A DNA stretch of 49,246 nt from Verrucomicrobiota bacterium (GTDB taxonomy: Bacteria; Verrucomicrobiota; Verrucomicrobiia; Limisphaerales; JACQFS01), in the NCBI GenBank assembly GCA_016199935.1, contig JACQFS010000080.1, positions 1 through 49,246 of the forward strand. The letters are read 5' to 3'. Below the pieces are notes generated by a model. That model was not told the origin of the DNA and did not search any database. It saw nothing but the letters and a program-made list of their open reading frames with translations. The translations under genes and the position numbers were made by a program. Below, piece after piece: positions 10,695-19,457 of the stretch (position 1 is the first letter of the stretch; every line of letters starts with the position of its first letter).

Positions 10695-11206
10695 GGGAGT
10701 GCGTGGCCTGGCACCGAGCAGGTGGGGCGCTGGTCGAGGGAGTTGACGGTGTAAGTGCCGCCGCCCAGGCAGTGCAGCGACTCGAATCCGCCCTTGAGGT
10801 ATTGGCTGAGGTCGGCGGCGGTGACGGGAGCGCCGGCCGCCTTCTTGTTTTCCAGCGCCCACATCTCCTTCGCTCCGTCAATCTGCCGCAGGTTGTTGAC
10901 GCAGGCGTTGTGGATGGCGGTGTCCCGCGCCTTCACGAAATTGGGAATGGCAATGACGGAGAGGACGCCCAGCCAGACGATGCTGAGGAAACCCAAGATC
11001 AAGCCGGCGAGGGCGAGACCGTCGCCGGTGAGCGTTCCGCCGGAGGCGCGGATGCGGGAGCGGGCCATGAACCCACAGATGATCGCGGGAATGCCGGCCA
11101 GGATGCTGAAGCAGACGAGGCTCAGGATGCCGAGCACCAGGCTCCACACGGCGAGGTTGGATTTTGTCGGTGCGGCGGTGTGCGGGGGAAGCGACGGAGG
11201 ATTCAT
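10691..11206 (-). CDS. DUF4190 membrane protein with pilin-like C-terminal domain
   Basis: This 171-residue protein begins at ATG 11206 after a leader that looks non-coding. Residues 1-20 are proline-rich. A DUF4190 unit follows, with hydrophobic segments near residues 20-42 and 62-85 and the typical GDGLALAGLILGFLSIV. The part after the last membrane segment, IAIPNFVKARDTA through NNLRQIDGAKEMWALENKK, resembles the start and alpha-beta loop of type II secretion pseudopilins but is carried by a multi-pass protein. It overlaps the thioredoxin gene by four bases. Function is not known. It shares architecture with the GYF_2 protein at 19458-20234. Confidence 0.78.
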   Translation of the reverse strand: MNPPSLPPHTAAPTKSNLAVWSLVLGILSLVCFSILAGIPAIICGFMARSRIRASGGTLTGDGLALAGLILGFLSIVWLGVLSVIAIPNFVKARDTAIHNACVNNLRQIDGAKEMWALENKKAAGAPVTAADLSQYLKGGFESLHCLGGGTYTVNSLDQRPTCSVPGHALP

Positions 11207-11300
11207 CGGTGCGTTGGCTTGTCGGTAGCGTGTCGGGATGCGGTCGGGGAGTCCAGCTTTCAAATTGCGGGGCGGCGGGGCGGCGGGGTAGCCTCGGCCC

Positions 11301-12215
11301 ATGCCCCACTCGACCTTCGTCCGTCTCACTGATCCCACCGGCGCGCTCGCGGTGGTCGCGCCCGAACTCGGCGGCTGGCTGCTGCGTTACGCGCGGCCGA
11401 CCGCGAAGCACGGGCTGGTGGACGCGCTGCATTTCGAGCCGGCCATCGTGGACCGTTACCCGAAGGAAATGTGGGCGGGCAATCCGCTGCTGTTCCCGCT
11501 CGTGAGCTTCAATCACCGGCCGGGCCAGGAGCATCACTACGAGTGGGGCGGGAAAATTTTCGCGCTGCCGCAGCACGGCTTCGCGCGGCGCGTGAAGTGG
11601 GCGGTGACGGAGCAGAGCGAAGGCGCGGTGACGATGGAGTTGACCGACAGCGAGGCGACGCGCGGCGGGTATCCGTTTGCGTTCCGGCATTGCGTGACCT
11701 ACCGGCTGGACGGCGGGCGGCTGCATTTCGAGCAGGTGATCGAGAACCGCGGCGCGGAGCCGATGCCGTTCAGCGCGGGCATCCATCCGTATTTTCAAGT
11801 TCCGCTCACGGCGAAAGGCGAACGCGCCGCGTGCTTCGTGGAAATCCCGGAGGGCCGGCGCGTGGAGCCGCACGACGCGTGGGCGCGCTACACCGCGAAG
11901 CCGTTCCCGGCCCAAAACTGGAGCGTGGCCGAGGACGTGGCGGGAACACTCATGTTTGCGGAGCTGAAAAAACGCGCGCTGCTGCTGGTGGATCCCGCGA
12001 GCGAGCTGGAGGTGGAGTTGAACTGGGAGGACGCGCCGCAGCACCGCTTCTGCGCGATCTGGTCGCGAACGACGGACGCGCCGTTCTACTGCCTGGAGCC
12101 GTGGACCGCGCTGCCGAATTCCTTCACGCGCGCGCAACCGGGCGAGGTGCTGGTGCTGGAGCCGCAGCGGACCTTTCGCGCGGCGATGTGGATGGAGCTG
12201 CGCGCGATGGCGTGA
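11301..12215 (+). CDS. Aldose 1-epimerase family protein
   Basis: This 304-residue protein shows the galactose mutarotase fold: an N-terminal block of short beta strands (ELGGWLLRYARP), GNPLLFPLVSF, LPQHGFARRVKW with the conserved HGFAR, and the catalytic-histidine block SAGIHPYFQVP near residue 160. The C-terminal part has YCLEPWTALPNSF with the expected glutamate. The enzymes interconvert alpha and beta anomers of hexoses or of sugar 6-phosphates. No signal peptide is visible, so the protein is cytoplasmic. It is a single plus-strand gene, divergent from the DUF4190 gene. HGFAR is typical of the sugar-phosphate (YeaD-like) branch, but specificity is uncertain. Confidence 0.85.
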   Translation: MPHSTFVRLTDPTGALAVVAPELGGWLLRYARPTAKHGLVDALHFEPAIVDRYPKEMWAGNPLLFPLVSFNHRPGQEHHYEWGGKIFALPQHGFARRVKWAVTEQSEGAVTMELTDSEATRGGYPFAFRHCVTYRLDGGRLHFEQVIENRGAEPMPFSAGIHPYFQVPLTAKGERAACFVEIPEGRRVEPHDAWARYTAKPFPAQNWSVAEDVAGTLMFAELKKRALLLVDPASELEVELNWEDAPQHRFCAIWSRTTDAPFYCLEPWTALPNSFTRAQPGEVLVLEPQRTFRAAMWMELRAMA

Positions 12216-12232
12216 GCGCGCCACCGCCCGCG

Positions 12233-12676
12233 TCAGGCGATCACGGAAGTCAGGCCATCACGGCCCGCGGAACCGATGCCGGGCAGCACGCAGCGCTCAG
12301 TGACACGCGTGCCGGACCACAACCACCCGGGCTCGACGGCCTCGACGGTGAGACGGAGCGAACCGTCGGCCAGAACGGTGCGCGAAGTGTGGAGGTGGAA
12401 TTTCCGGCCGTTGAAGCTGCGCTTGGTCTCGCGCTGCCGGGCGGGCAGGGCCTGAAGCTCGGCGGGGGAAAGCTCACGCAACTGCTGCAGGCGATGTCGC
12501 GCGACGGACCGCAGCCGCGCCGTCACCCCGCGATTGTCGTAGTCGTGATAGCTGGATTGCGGCCGGCTGCCGCGCGCGGCAATCGCGAACGCGATGAGCA
12601 GGAGCACGGCGCAACTGACGGCACCAATCAAAAAAATACTGGCGAGCGTGTCCGGATTCATCAAGGGCAGTTCCAT
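12233..12676 (-). CDS. Small single-pass membrane protein, unknown function
   Basis: The frame is open from TTG 12709. ATG 12676 (147 residues) has a GGAT stretch 13 bases before it, and ATG 12661 is a third option. I favour 12676. One hydrophobic segment near residues 10-33 (IFLIGAVSCAVLLLIAFAIA) is followed by a basic, arginine-rich cytoplasmic or periplasmic domain of about 110 residues (HRLQQLRELSPAELQALPAR, then a beta-rich FNGRKFHLHTSRTVL). I recognise no family. It ends convergent to the aldose epimerase gene with a gap of 17 bases, without a clear terminator. Confidence 0.6.
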   Translation of the reverse strand: MELPLMNPDTLASIFLIGAVSCAVLLLIAFAIAARGSRPQSSYHDYDNRGVTARLRSVARHRLQQLRELSPAELQALPARQRETKRSFNGRKFHLHTSRTVLADGSLRLTVEAVEPGWLWSGTRVTERCVLPGIGSAGRDGLTSVIA

Positions 12677-12827
12677 CTTCGCGTTGATCCTGCGATTTTT
12701 TTTCGCCAAGCGTCTTCGTCGGTGGGCGTATCATTTCCCCGCCCCCACTTCCATGGCGTCTGGCTTCGAGTTGCGGTGAGGGTAACAAAACACGGCCGGC
12801 CGTCTATCGTGGCAAACCCGACTCATC

Positions 12828-12848
12828 TTGTAGCGGAAAGCGCTACAA
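12828..12848. repeat. Short perfect palindrome after the response regulator gene
   Basis: TTGTAGCG and CGCTACAA (8 bp each) flank the pentamer GAAAG. It lies 43 bases beyond the response regulator stop, in the 180-base gap before the small membrane protein gene. No T-run follows on either strand, so it is not a classic terminator. I see nothing else in this gap apart from GC-rich text with CGGCCGGCCG at about 12793. Confidence 0.65.
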
Positions 12849-12890
12849 CGGCCGGTGGTCATCTCCGGTGGCAGAAGCCGCGCCGGGCGT

Positions 12891-13598
12891 TCAGCCGACG
12901 TTGCCGCTGTGCTTCCAATGGATGGCCTGCCGCAGCAGTTCGCTGGCGTCCCGGAGCTGGAGCTTTTCCTTGAGGCGCGAGCGGTAGGTTTCCACGGTGC
13001 TGAATTCCACGCCGAGCAGGGCGGCGATTTCGCCCGTGCCCAGCCCATTGCCAATCGCCTCGAAGACCTGAAGTTCACGGTCGGTGAGGCGGTCGATGAA
13101 GAAGCGGTCGTCGCGCACCGCGCGCCCCACCATCTTGTGGGCGATGCGCTCGGCCGTCTGCCGGCTGAGATAAACCCCGCCGGCGAGCACGCGGCGGATG
13201 GCGACGAGGATGTTGCGCGTGGCCTCCTGTTTGGTGATGTAACCTTTCGCGCCGGCGCGCATCGCGCGCTCGGCGTAGAGCGACTCCTCGTGGAGCGAGA
13301 CGACCAGCACCGCCACCTTCGGATGCGTGGTGGCGAGATCCTTGATCAGCTCCAGGCCGTGCGAGTTTTTCAACACGAGGTCCACGATGGCCAGGTCGGG
13401 CTTCGTGTCGGCGATGACCCGGAGGGCATGGTGGCGATCCGCCGCCTCCCCGCAGATGGTGAGGTCGGGCTCCTCCTGGATCACCTGCGCCAGGCGTTCG
13501 CGCACGAGCGGGTGGTCGTCCACGAGGACGATGCGTGTCTGGCGCGGGAGGCGCGCGGCGGCCGATGCCCTGGGCAAGGCGGTGGTCTTGGATTTCAT
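12891..13598 (-). CDS. LuxR/NarL-type response regulator
   Basis: This 235-residue protein starts at ATG 13598, overlapping the kinase stop by ATGA. The receiver domain spans residues 20-140: RIVLVDDHPLVRERL with the acidic pair at 27-28, the phosphorylation site Asp73 in LAIVDLVLKN, and the lysine of AKGYITKQE. A linker leads to a GerE-type helix-turn-helix at about 170-230 (LTDRELQVFEAIGNGLGTGE, then VEFSTVETYRSRLKEKL). Phosphorylated by the adjacent kinase, it should bind DNA as a dimer. Targets are unknown. The coupling to the kinase gene makes the partner assignment strong. Confidence 0.95.
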   Translation of the reverse strand: MKSKTTALPRASAAARLPRQTRIVLVDDHPLVRERLAQVIQEEPDLTICGEAADRHHALRVIADTKPDLAIVDLVLKNSHGLELIKDLATTHPKVAVLVVSLHEESLYAERAMRAGAKGYITKQEATRNILVAIRRVLAGGVYLSRQTAERIAHKMVGRAVRDDRFFIDRLTDRELQVFEAIGNGLGTGEIAALLGVEFSTVETYRSRLKEKLQLRDASELLRQAIHWKHSGNVG

Positions 13599-16500
13599 GG
13601 CTTGGTCGGGAGCAGTGGGGCGGAGCAGGACACCACCGTGCCCCCGCCGGGAGCGGGACTGATGTCCAGTGAGCCGCCGATCGCCGCGGCGCGGTAGTTC
13701 ATCGTGTGCAGTCCCATGCCGGCATTCCCCGCGGAGGTGGCGGAGAGGCCAATGCCGTTGTCCGTGACGCGCACGTGAATCCGGCCATCGGCGATGGCGA
13801 GGTGGATCAGGATCCAACTGGCCTGCGCGTGCTTGACCGCATTGCTCACGGCCTCCTGCGCGATGCGGAACAGGTGCGTGGCGACCACGTGGCCGCCCAC
13901 CGGTCCCTCGTGCTCGGCCTTGACCTCGCAGGTGAGCTCGAAGCGCTGCGTCACCTGGTCGCCGAGTTCGCGCAGGGCGGCGGCGAGGCCTTCGGTCTCG
14001 AGGCTCACCGGGTAAAGCCCGCGCGCCAGTTGCCGCGACTGGGTGATGGCTTCGTCCAGCAGCACGGCGATCTGGTCCGCGCCCGCCGTCTCGGCGGCGG
14101 CGCGGTGGCCGAGTTTTTTGGCGAGCTGGTTGGCGGTGTAGGCGATGCCCACGAGATGCTGGCAGAGGCCGTCGTGCAGATCCTGGCCGATGCGGTCACG
14201 CTCGCGGTCGCTGATCTCCATGATCTCCCGCTCCAACCGGCGGCGTTCGGTGATGTCGCGGTTCACGCCGAACGTCGCGGTGATTTCGCCATCCGGTCCG
14301 AAGAGCGGGACGGAGATGGTTTCGCAAACGCCCGCGGTGCCGTCCTTGCGCACGAAGTTGATCTCCCCGCGCCAGTGGCCGTGCGTCCGCACGCCGGCGC
14401 GAATGGCGGCCGTGAGCGTGGCCTGCTCGGCGGGTCGGTGAAAGAGGGCGGGCGTCTGGCCGATCAGTTCGGCGCGGGCGTATCCAAACATCCGCTCCGC
14501 GGCCGGGTTGCAGTCGGTGATCCGGCCCTCGGGGTCGGAGACCAGCAGCGCGTCGGACATTTTTTCCAGCGCCGCGGCCTGGAGGCGGAGCGCCTTCTCG
14601 CGCGTCTGTTGCTCGGTGATGTCCTCGACCGTGCCGACGTAGCCGAGCGTGAGTTCGCCGTCCAGCATCGGCGCGCACCGCACGCGCACCAGCACGATGC
14701 GCCCGCTGGCGTGGACGTAGCGGTGGATGCTGTCGTGGTGAAAGGGTTGGGTGGCGACAGCGGCATACCACTCGGCGATGGCCCGCTGATGATCATCGGG
14801 GTGGATCATGCGTTCCCAGCCCTTGCCGAGCGACTGCTCGAAGGTCAGGCCGGACAACTCGTGGTAGGCGCGGTTGGTGTAGAGGCACAGGCCCTGCGTG
14901 TCGGTCACGAACACGCCCAGGGGCGAGGCGTCATTCATGGCGCGCAGGCGGGACTCGCGCTCGCGCAGCTCCTCCTCCGCGCGGCGACGCTCAGTGATGT
15001 CCAGCCCGATGCCGCCGACGTAGCGCCGGCCCGCCGCATCGCGGATGGGGAACTTGGTGATGGCCCAGTAAATCCGCCGGCCGTCGGGCCCCACGGCGTG
15101 CTCGACCGTTTCCAGATGCCGGCCGCCGTCGAGCACGCGCCGGTCGTTTTCGCGAAACAACTCGGCGGTGTCGCGCGGATAGACGTCGAAGTCCGTTTTG
15201 CCGCGCCAGTCGGCCAGGCGCACGTTGAAGCATTGCTCGTAGGCGGCGTTGAGGTAGGCGTAGCGGCCCTCCTCGTCCTTGATCCAGGCCAGGGCCGGGC
15301 TGTTTTCCATGAACGTGCGGAACCGCTCCTCGCTGCTGCGCAGCGCGTCGTTGGCCGTCTCCAACTGGGTCGTCCGTTCGGTCACGCGTTGTTCGAGCGT
15401 CTGGTTGAGCCGGTGGATTTCCTCCTCGGCGCGCTTGCGCCCGGTGATGTCGAGGTTGATGCCGGTGAAGCGCCGGGCCGTGCCCGCGGCGTCGCGTTCC
15501 ACCCGGCCCAGCCCGATCATCCAGCGCACGCCGCGTTGGGGATGCAGCACGCGGAACTCCTGGTTCCAAAGTCCCGGCGCGCCGGGCCGGAGCAGCGCCT
15601 GGATTTCCTCCCCGAGCCGGGCGCGGTCGTCGGGATGGATGCGCGCCAGCCAGGCCGCGTGCGAAATCGCCTCGTGCGGCGCGAAGCCGTAGAGCTCATG
15701 ATATTTGTCGTCCCACTGCGCGACGTTGGTCGCGACCTCCCAGGACCAGGTGCCCGCGTTGGAAGCATCGAGCGACAGCCGGAGCTGCGACTCGCTCTCG
15801 CGCAAGGCGGCGATGGCCGTCTCGAGTTCGGTGGTGCGCTCGCGCACGCGCCGTTCGAGCGACTCGTTCAGGCCGCGGATTTCGGCTTCGGCCTGCTTGC
15901 GCGCCGTGATGTCGCGCGACGAGGTCAGGAGATGCTGGACCCGGCCGTCGGATCCCGGAAGCGGATTGCAACGCAGTTCCATCCAGAGCCACGAACCGTC
16001 CCGGCACTTGACGCGGTGCTCAATGGTGGTGGCCTGGCCGGCGACGTTCGCCGCGCGCGCCCGCTCGACGACCAACAGGTCATCGGGATGAACGCGCGTG
16101 CGCCAGTCCGTCCGGTGGATTTCCTCCAGCGTCCAGCCGGTCACGCGGTGATACGAGGGGCTGATGTAAAGCCGGTTGCCCTGCGTGTCATTCAGCGCGA
16201 CAAAATCATCCGTGTGGTCCGCGAGCAGGCGGTAGCGTTCCTCGCTGGCGCGCAAGGCTTCCTCCATTTGCTTGCGCGCGGTGATGTTCCGCGAGCAGCC
16301 GAGGAGGCTCTGCACCCGGCCGTCCGGACCCAGGAGCGGCTTGCTCTTTCGCTCCAGCCAAAGCCAGGCGCCGTCGCGGCAAAGGAACCGATGTTCGAGG
16401 GTGGTCGCCTGGCCGGCGTGACCGGCCGCGTCCGCCTCCTCGACGCGTTTCACATCGTCCGGATGCACGCGCGTGCGCCAGTCGGTGCGCTCCAGGTCTT

Positions 16501-17608
16501 CCGGCGTCCAGCCCGTGGCGCGATAAAAGGAAGGACTGATGTAGAGGCGGTGGCCCCTTGAATCGACGAGGGACACAAAATCGTCGGTGTGGTCCGCGAG
16601 CAGGCGGTAGCGTTCCTCGCTGGCGCGCACCGCCTCCTCCATCAACGCGCGCTCCGTCACGTCCTGCACGGTGCCGACGATGCGCACCGGCCGGCCGGCC
16701 CGGTCCAGCTCGGTTTGCGTGCGCGCGATGATGTGCCGCACGTGGCCGTCCGGGCGGAGGATGCGGTATTGCTGATCGAACGGCGCGCCGCCGGCGGTCA
16801 GTTTCTGGAAATTCAGCCGGGCCAGTTCGCGGTCCTCGGGATGAATGGCGGCGAAAATTTCCTCCATCGTGGGCGGTGCCGCGGCGGGATCGCGACCCCA
16901 GATGCGGTAGTGCTCCGCCGACCAGACCACGCGGCCGGTGCGCAGGTCGCGCTCGAAGCTGCCCAGGCCGGCGAGGCGTTGCGCAAAGGCCAGGCGCGCC
17001 CCGCTTTCGCGCAGCGCCTGCTCGGCGCGGATGCGTTCCATCGCGCCGCTGCACAGGTCGGCCACCGCCTGCAACATTTCCAGATCCTCGGGCACATACG
17101 CGTTTGGCCGGTAGCTCTGCACGGAGAGGATGCCGAGCACGCGCGGCCCCCGGCGGATCGGCGCGAACATCAGCGATGCCGAGCGCCGTGACTTGTCGCC
17201 GAACGGCCGGCCGTCCACCAGCGCGTCCGGACTGCCGGAGCCGCGCAGGATGAGCTTGGCACCCTCGGCGATGACCCGGCGCGCGAGCGGACTGGCGTGC
17301 GGGTCGAGGTCTTCGATCGGCACCTCGGTGCGCACGCCGTCGAGGATGTCCATGCCGAACACCAATTCCATCAGATCGCTCTCGGGCAGGTAGTGCGTGA
17401 GGCTGAAAGCGTCCCAGCGGAAAAAATCCTCCGTGGCGGCGGCGATGAAACGCGCCGCCTCCGGGGGCGAAGTGGCCGCGCTGAGTTGCTCCACCAGTCG
17501 GAACAGCGTTTGCCGCGGAGCCTCGCCGGACCGGCGCGCGTCCGCCTCAACCGGCGCGCCGGGCGCCGCGGTCGCGCGCGGTTCGGAGGTGGCGAAGGTC
17601 GGTGGCAT
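13595..17608 (-). CDS. GAF and seven-PAS sensor histidine kinase (NarX/DegS-type core)
   Basis: I chose ATG 17608 (1337 residues); upstream codons are not protein-like. Order: a GAF domain at about 30-190; PAS domains at about 200-325, 330-450, 455-575, 600-725, 760-885, 890-1005 and 1010-1130, most with a PAC end of the form GxxxDITxRK/R; then HisKA_3 with the phospho-acceptor in RIGQDLHDGLCQHL near 1140; and HATPase_c with NAVKHA, DNGIGL and GMGLHTM to the end. Coiled linkers (RVRERTTELETA, RVTERTTQLETA) precede PAS4 and PAS5. No membrane segment is seen, so it senses cytoplasmic signals such as redox state or small ligands. PAS2 and PAS3 are a recent internal duplication. Confidence 0.95.
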   Translation of the reverse strand: MPPTFATSEPRATAAPGAPVEADARRSGEAPRQTLFRLVEQLSAATSPPEAARFIAAATEDFFRWDAFSLTHYLPESDLMELVFGMDILDGVRTEVPIEDLDPHASPLARRVIAEGAKLILRGSGSPDALVDGRPFGDKSRRSASLMFAPIRRGPRVLGILSVQSYRPNAYVPEDLEMLQAVADLCSGAMERIRAEQALRESGARLAFAQRLAGLGSFERDLRTGRVVWSAEHYRIWGRDPAAAPPTMEEIFAAIHPEDRELARLNFQKLTAGGAPFDQQYRILRPDGHVRHIIARTQTELDRAGRPVRIVGTVQDVTERALMEEAVRASEERYRLLADHTDDFVSLVDSRGHRLYISPSFYRATGWTPEDLERTDWRTRVHPDDVKRVEEADAAGHAGQATTLEHRFLCRDGAWLWLERKSKPLLGPDGRVQSLLGCSRNITARKQMEEALRASEERYRLLADHTDDFVALNDTQGNRLYISPSYHRVTGWTLEEIHRTDWRTRVHPDDLLVVERARAANVAGQATTIEHRVKCRDGSWLWMELRCNPLPGSDGRVQHLLTSSRDITARKQAEAEIRGLNESLERRVRERTTELETAIAALRESESQLRLSLDASNAGTWSWEVATNVAQWDDKYHELYGFAPHEAISHAAWLARIHPDDRARLGEEIQALLRPGAPGLWNQEFRVLHPQRGVRWMIGLGRVERDAAGTARRFTGINLDITGRKRAEEEIHRLNQTLEQRVTERTTQLETANDALRSSEERFRTFMENSPALAWIKDEEGRYAYLNAAYEQCFNVRLADWRGKTDFDVYPRDTAELFRENDRRVLDGGRHLETVEHAVGPDGRRIYWAITKFPIRDAAGRRYVGGIGLDITERRRAEEELRERESRLRAMNDASPLGVFVTDTQGLCLYTNRAYHELSGLTFEQSLGKGWERMIHPDDHQRAIAEWYAAVATQPFHHDSIHRYVHASGRIVLVRVRCAPMLDGELTLGYVGTVEDITEQQTREKALRLQAAALEKMSDALLVSDPEGRITDCNPAAERMFGYARAELIGQTPALFHRPAEQATLTAAIRAGVRTHGHWRGEINFVRKDGTAGVCETISVPLFGPDGEITATFGVNRDITERRRLEREIMEISDRERDRIGQDLHDGLCQHLVGIAYTANQLAKKLGHRAAAETAGADQIAVLLDEAITQSRQLARGLYPVSLETEGLAAALRELGDQVTQRFELTCEVKAEHEGPVGGHVVATHLFRIAQEAVSNAVKHAQASWILIHLAIADGRIHVRVTDNGIGLSATSAGNAGMGLHTMNYRAAAIGGSLDISPAPGGGTVVSCSAPLLPTKP

Positions 17609-17702
17609 CCGCAATTTATTTTGATTAAACCTCGGGAATCGGTGGCCGGAACAGTGCCGCGGCGACCCGGGGCTGACGAGCAAAAATTCGCGCCGCGCGC
17701 GG

Positions 17703-17984
17703 TCACTTCGCGGCGGCGTCGAACTTCGCGGCGAGCGCGAAATCCTTTTCCGTCAGCCCGCCCGCGTCGTGCGTCGAGAGCGTGAGCGTCACCTGGTTCC
17801 AGCGGATGTCGATGTCCGGATGATGCCACGCGCGTTCGGCGACGCGCGCGGCGGCGTTGACGAACTTCATCGCCGCGACGAAATCCTTGAAGGTGTAAGT
17901 GCGGGTGATGGCGCGGCCGCGTTTGGTCCAGTGGCGGACGGAGCGGAGCGCGCGTTTGATTTCGGCGGGTTTGAGTTTGGTCAT
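17703..17984 (-). CDS. phhB: 4a-hydroxytetrahydrobiopterin dehydratase (PCD/DCoH)
   Basis: This 93-residue protein is of normal family length. It contains RTYTFKDFVAAMKFVNAAAR, the catalytic HHPDIDIRWNQV near residues 54-65, and TLSTHDAGGLTEKDFALA. PCD dehydrates 4a-carbinolamine formed by aromatic amino acid hydroxylases; in bacteria without those enzymes it is often linked to molybdopterin or other pterin chemistry. No hydroxylase gene is nearby, so its partner cannot be inferred here. Repeat A2 begins 11 bases before its ATG. Confidence 0.94.
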   Translation of the reverse strand: MTKLKPAEIKRALRSVRHWTKRGRAITRTYTFKDFVAAMKFVNAAARVAERAWHHPDIDIRWNQVTLTLSTHDAGGLTEKDFALAAKFDAAAK

Positions 17985-17994
17985 GTTGCGGGTA

Positions 17995-18064
17995 AGTAAG
18001 GAGTAATGCGTAATCCGTAATTCCGAATCGCGTTCGTGTCACGCCTTACGAATTACTCCTTACT
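17995..18064. repeat. Inverted repeat A2, heptamer-iteron arms
   Basis: Arms 17995-18018 and 18041-18064 match at 21 of 24. Each is a run of 7-bp units (AGTAAGG, AGTAATG, CGTAATC, CGT..). The core is shared with repeat A1. The right arm carries the TAA stop (18060-18062) of the upstream minus-strand membrane protein gene. Confidence 0.82.
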
Positions 18065-18452
18065 CCTCACTCTCCGCTTCCCGCAACAGCGCCAGACTCG
18101 TCACCAGCGACCACAGCCACGCCAGCGCGACCAAGCCGAAGCCGGTGAACGCCAGCCGCCAGAGATCCGACGGTTCCGCGCGCGTCCCCTGGATCGCGCG
18201 CAGCAACTCGAGCAGCAACCGGATGAACCAGACCAGCGCCACGCCCGCGCCGAGCAGCGACACCGCCATTTGCAGCGCGCCGCTCACCCGCCGGCCGCCC
18301 TGCCACGAGCCGAGGCCCGGCCAGAGAAACAGATTCACCAGCATCCACGTGCGCGCGCGCGCGCGGCCGGAGATCGGAGGCGGCTGGGTGGCCACGGGGA
18401 TTTTCGCCGGCGCCGGTCGGCGGCGGCTAGAACCACTCCTTGCGCCCGTCAA
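18060..18452 (-). CDS. Small membrane protein, unknown
   Basis: The frame runs from TTG 18452 (130 residues), overlapping the TM2 gene by 26 bases. ATG 18344 would give 94 residues and an N-terminus right before the first membrane segment. Segments are seen near residues 36-50 (MLVNLFLWPGLGSWQGGRR motif), 58-80 and 103-125. The WPGLGSWQGGRR turn is reminiscent of TM2-type proteins, and the gene sits directly after one. The last residues, LREAESEE, and the stop codon are encoded in repeat A2, so the C-terminus may have been altered by the repeat. Function unknown. Confidence 0.62.
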   Translation of the reverse strand: MTGARSGSSRRRPAPAKIPVATQPPPISGRARARTWMLVNLFLWPGLGSWQGGRRVSGALQMAVSLLGAGVALVWFIRLLLELLRAIQGTRAEPSDLWRLAFTGFGLVALAWLWSLVTSLALLREAESEE

Positions 18453-18897
18453 CGTAGGTGCGGATGAATTCCTCCTCGGTCTTCGTGAGGTAAATGATCC
18501 CCTCGATGATCCCGATGATGTGCATCACCGGCGCACCGATGCCGCAGGTGAGCAGGCTGACGAGCAGCATGATCACGCCGGTGGTCGTGTAGCCGAGGAT
18601 GAACTTATGCACGCCGAACGGTCCGAGCAGGATGCCGCACACGCCGGCGGCGATGCGATTGGAACTGCGCCCGGCCGCGGTGGCGGCGGGCGGGACAGCG
18701 GGCGGCGGACTGCCCAGGCCCGTCAGGTTCAGCGCGCCCGCGAACTCCGGAAAGTCAGCCAGCGCCTTCCAGTCGGCGGCGCCCGCGGACTTGGTGCGGG
18801 TCTGCGCGTTGACGCGGCGTTGCACGATCCACTCGCGCATCTGCTCGGGGGTGATGGGACCGTATTCGCGGTTGTCGGCTCCGATGATGTGATACAT
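18427..18897 (-). CDS. GYF_2 and TM2 domain membrane protein
   Basis: I chose ATG 18897 (156 residues), which begins the GYF_2 domain exactly: MYHIIGADNREYGPITPEQM, with WIVQRRVNAQTRT and ALADFPEF to about residue 55. After a proline-rich linker a TM2 domain follows (GVCGILLGPFGVHKFILGYT, then a second segment MLLVSLLTCGIGAPVMHIIG), ending with a short charged tail. GYF-like domains bind proline-rich peptides, so this may be a membrane-tethered adaptor. Eleven bases separate it from the DUF2752 gene before it, so they form an operon. Confidence 0.85.
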   Translation of the reverse strand: MYHIIGADNREYGPITPEQMREWIVQRRVNAQTRTKSAGAADWKALADFPEFAGALNLTGLGSPPPAVPPAATAAGRSSNRIAAGVCGILLGPFGVHKFILGYTTTGVIMLLVSLLTCGIGAPVMHIIGIIEGIIYLTKTEEEFIRTYVDGRKEWF

Positions 18898-18908
18898 GGC
18901 AATATGGG

Positions 18909-19382
18909 TCAGGAGTTGGTGGCGAAAGAAATGACCGAAAGGTTGCGCAAAATCCAGAACACAATCACCGCGCCCCCGAGCAGCCAGCCCCAGGGTGCGC
19001 GGAGGCGCAGCGGCCACGGCCCGCGGCCCGTCACGCGCCGCCATCCCGCCGCGCCCACGAACGCGAGCAACAGCGGCCCGAGCACGACGAGCAGCGGGTT
19101 GAGCGCAAACGCGGCGGAAACATTTCCGTGCAGCAACTCGTGCGTCGCGCGCAACCCGCCGCAGCCGGGGCAGTCCAGGCCGGTGAGTTTGCGAAACAGG
19201 CACTGTGGATAAAACGCGTGGCCCGCGGGGTCGAAGAAAAACAGCACTGCGAGCGCGCCGAGCAGCGCGGCCACACCGGGCCAGAGGAATCGTCCCTGTC
19301 CTCGCGTCCGGATGGCGACCGATGATGAAGACGGCGGATCGTTTCTCTCCGCTTCGATGGGCGGTGGATTATTCAAAGGCAA
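18909..19382 (-). CDS. DUF2752 membrane protein
   Basis: The frame opens at TTG 19382 (157 residues); no ATG lies near the front, so the start is uncertain. The DUF2752 signature is FYPQCLFRKLTGLDCPGCGG with LRATHELLHGN following, near residues 58-90, where the cysteines of CPGCG could form a metal or disulphide site on the outer face. Three hydrophobic segments are near 34-50, 92-115 and 130-148. These proteins are widespread, and their role is unknown. It is encoded between the two GYF_2 genes. Confidence 0.83.
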   Translation of the reverse strand: MPLNNPPPIEAERNDPPSSSSVAIRTRGQGRFLWPGVAALLGALAVLFFFDPAGHAFYPQCLFRKLTGLDCPGCGGLRATHELLHGNVSAAFALNPLLVVLGPLLLAFVGAAGWRRVTGRGPWPLRLRAPWGWLLGGAVIVFWILRNLSVISFATNS

Positions 19383-19457
19383 CCTTCACTTCGGATTTGG
19401 GCGGCACTGAACCAAAACTTCCGGCTGTCCACGGCGGGTGCCGAACACGGCGGACTC

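Noticed and set aside
11272..11290. GGGCGGCGGGGCGGCGGGG run before the aldose epimerase gene as a G-quadruplex or operator
   Set aside because: It is short and fits the general base composition; no symmetry or second copy supports a function.
13706..16561. 951-codon plus-strand open frame opposite the sensor kinase
   Set aside because: The minus strand encodes clear PAS, HisKA and ATPase motifs; the plus frame shows none.
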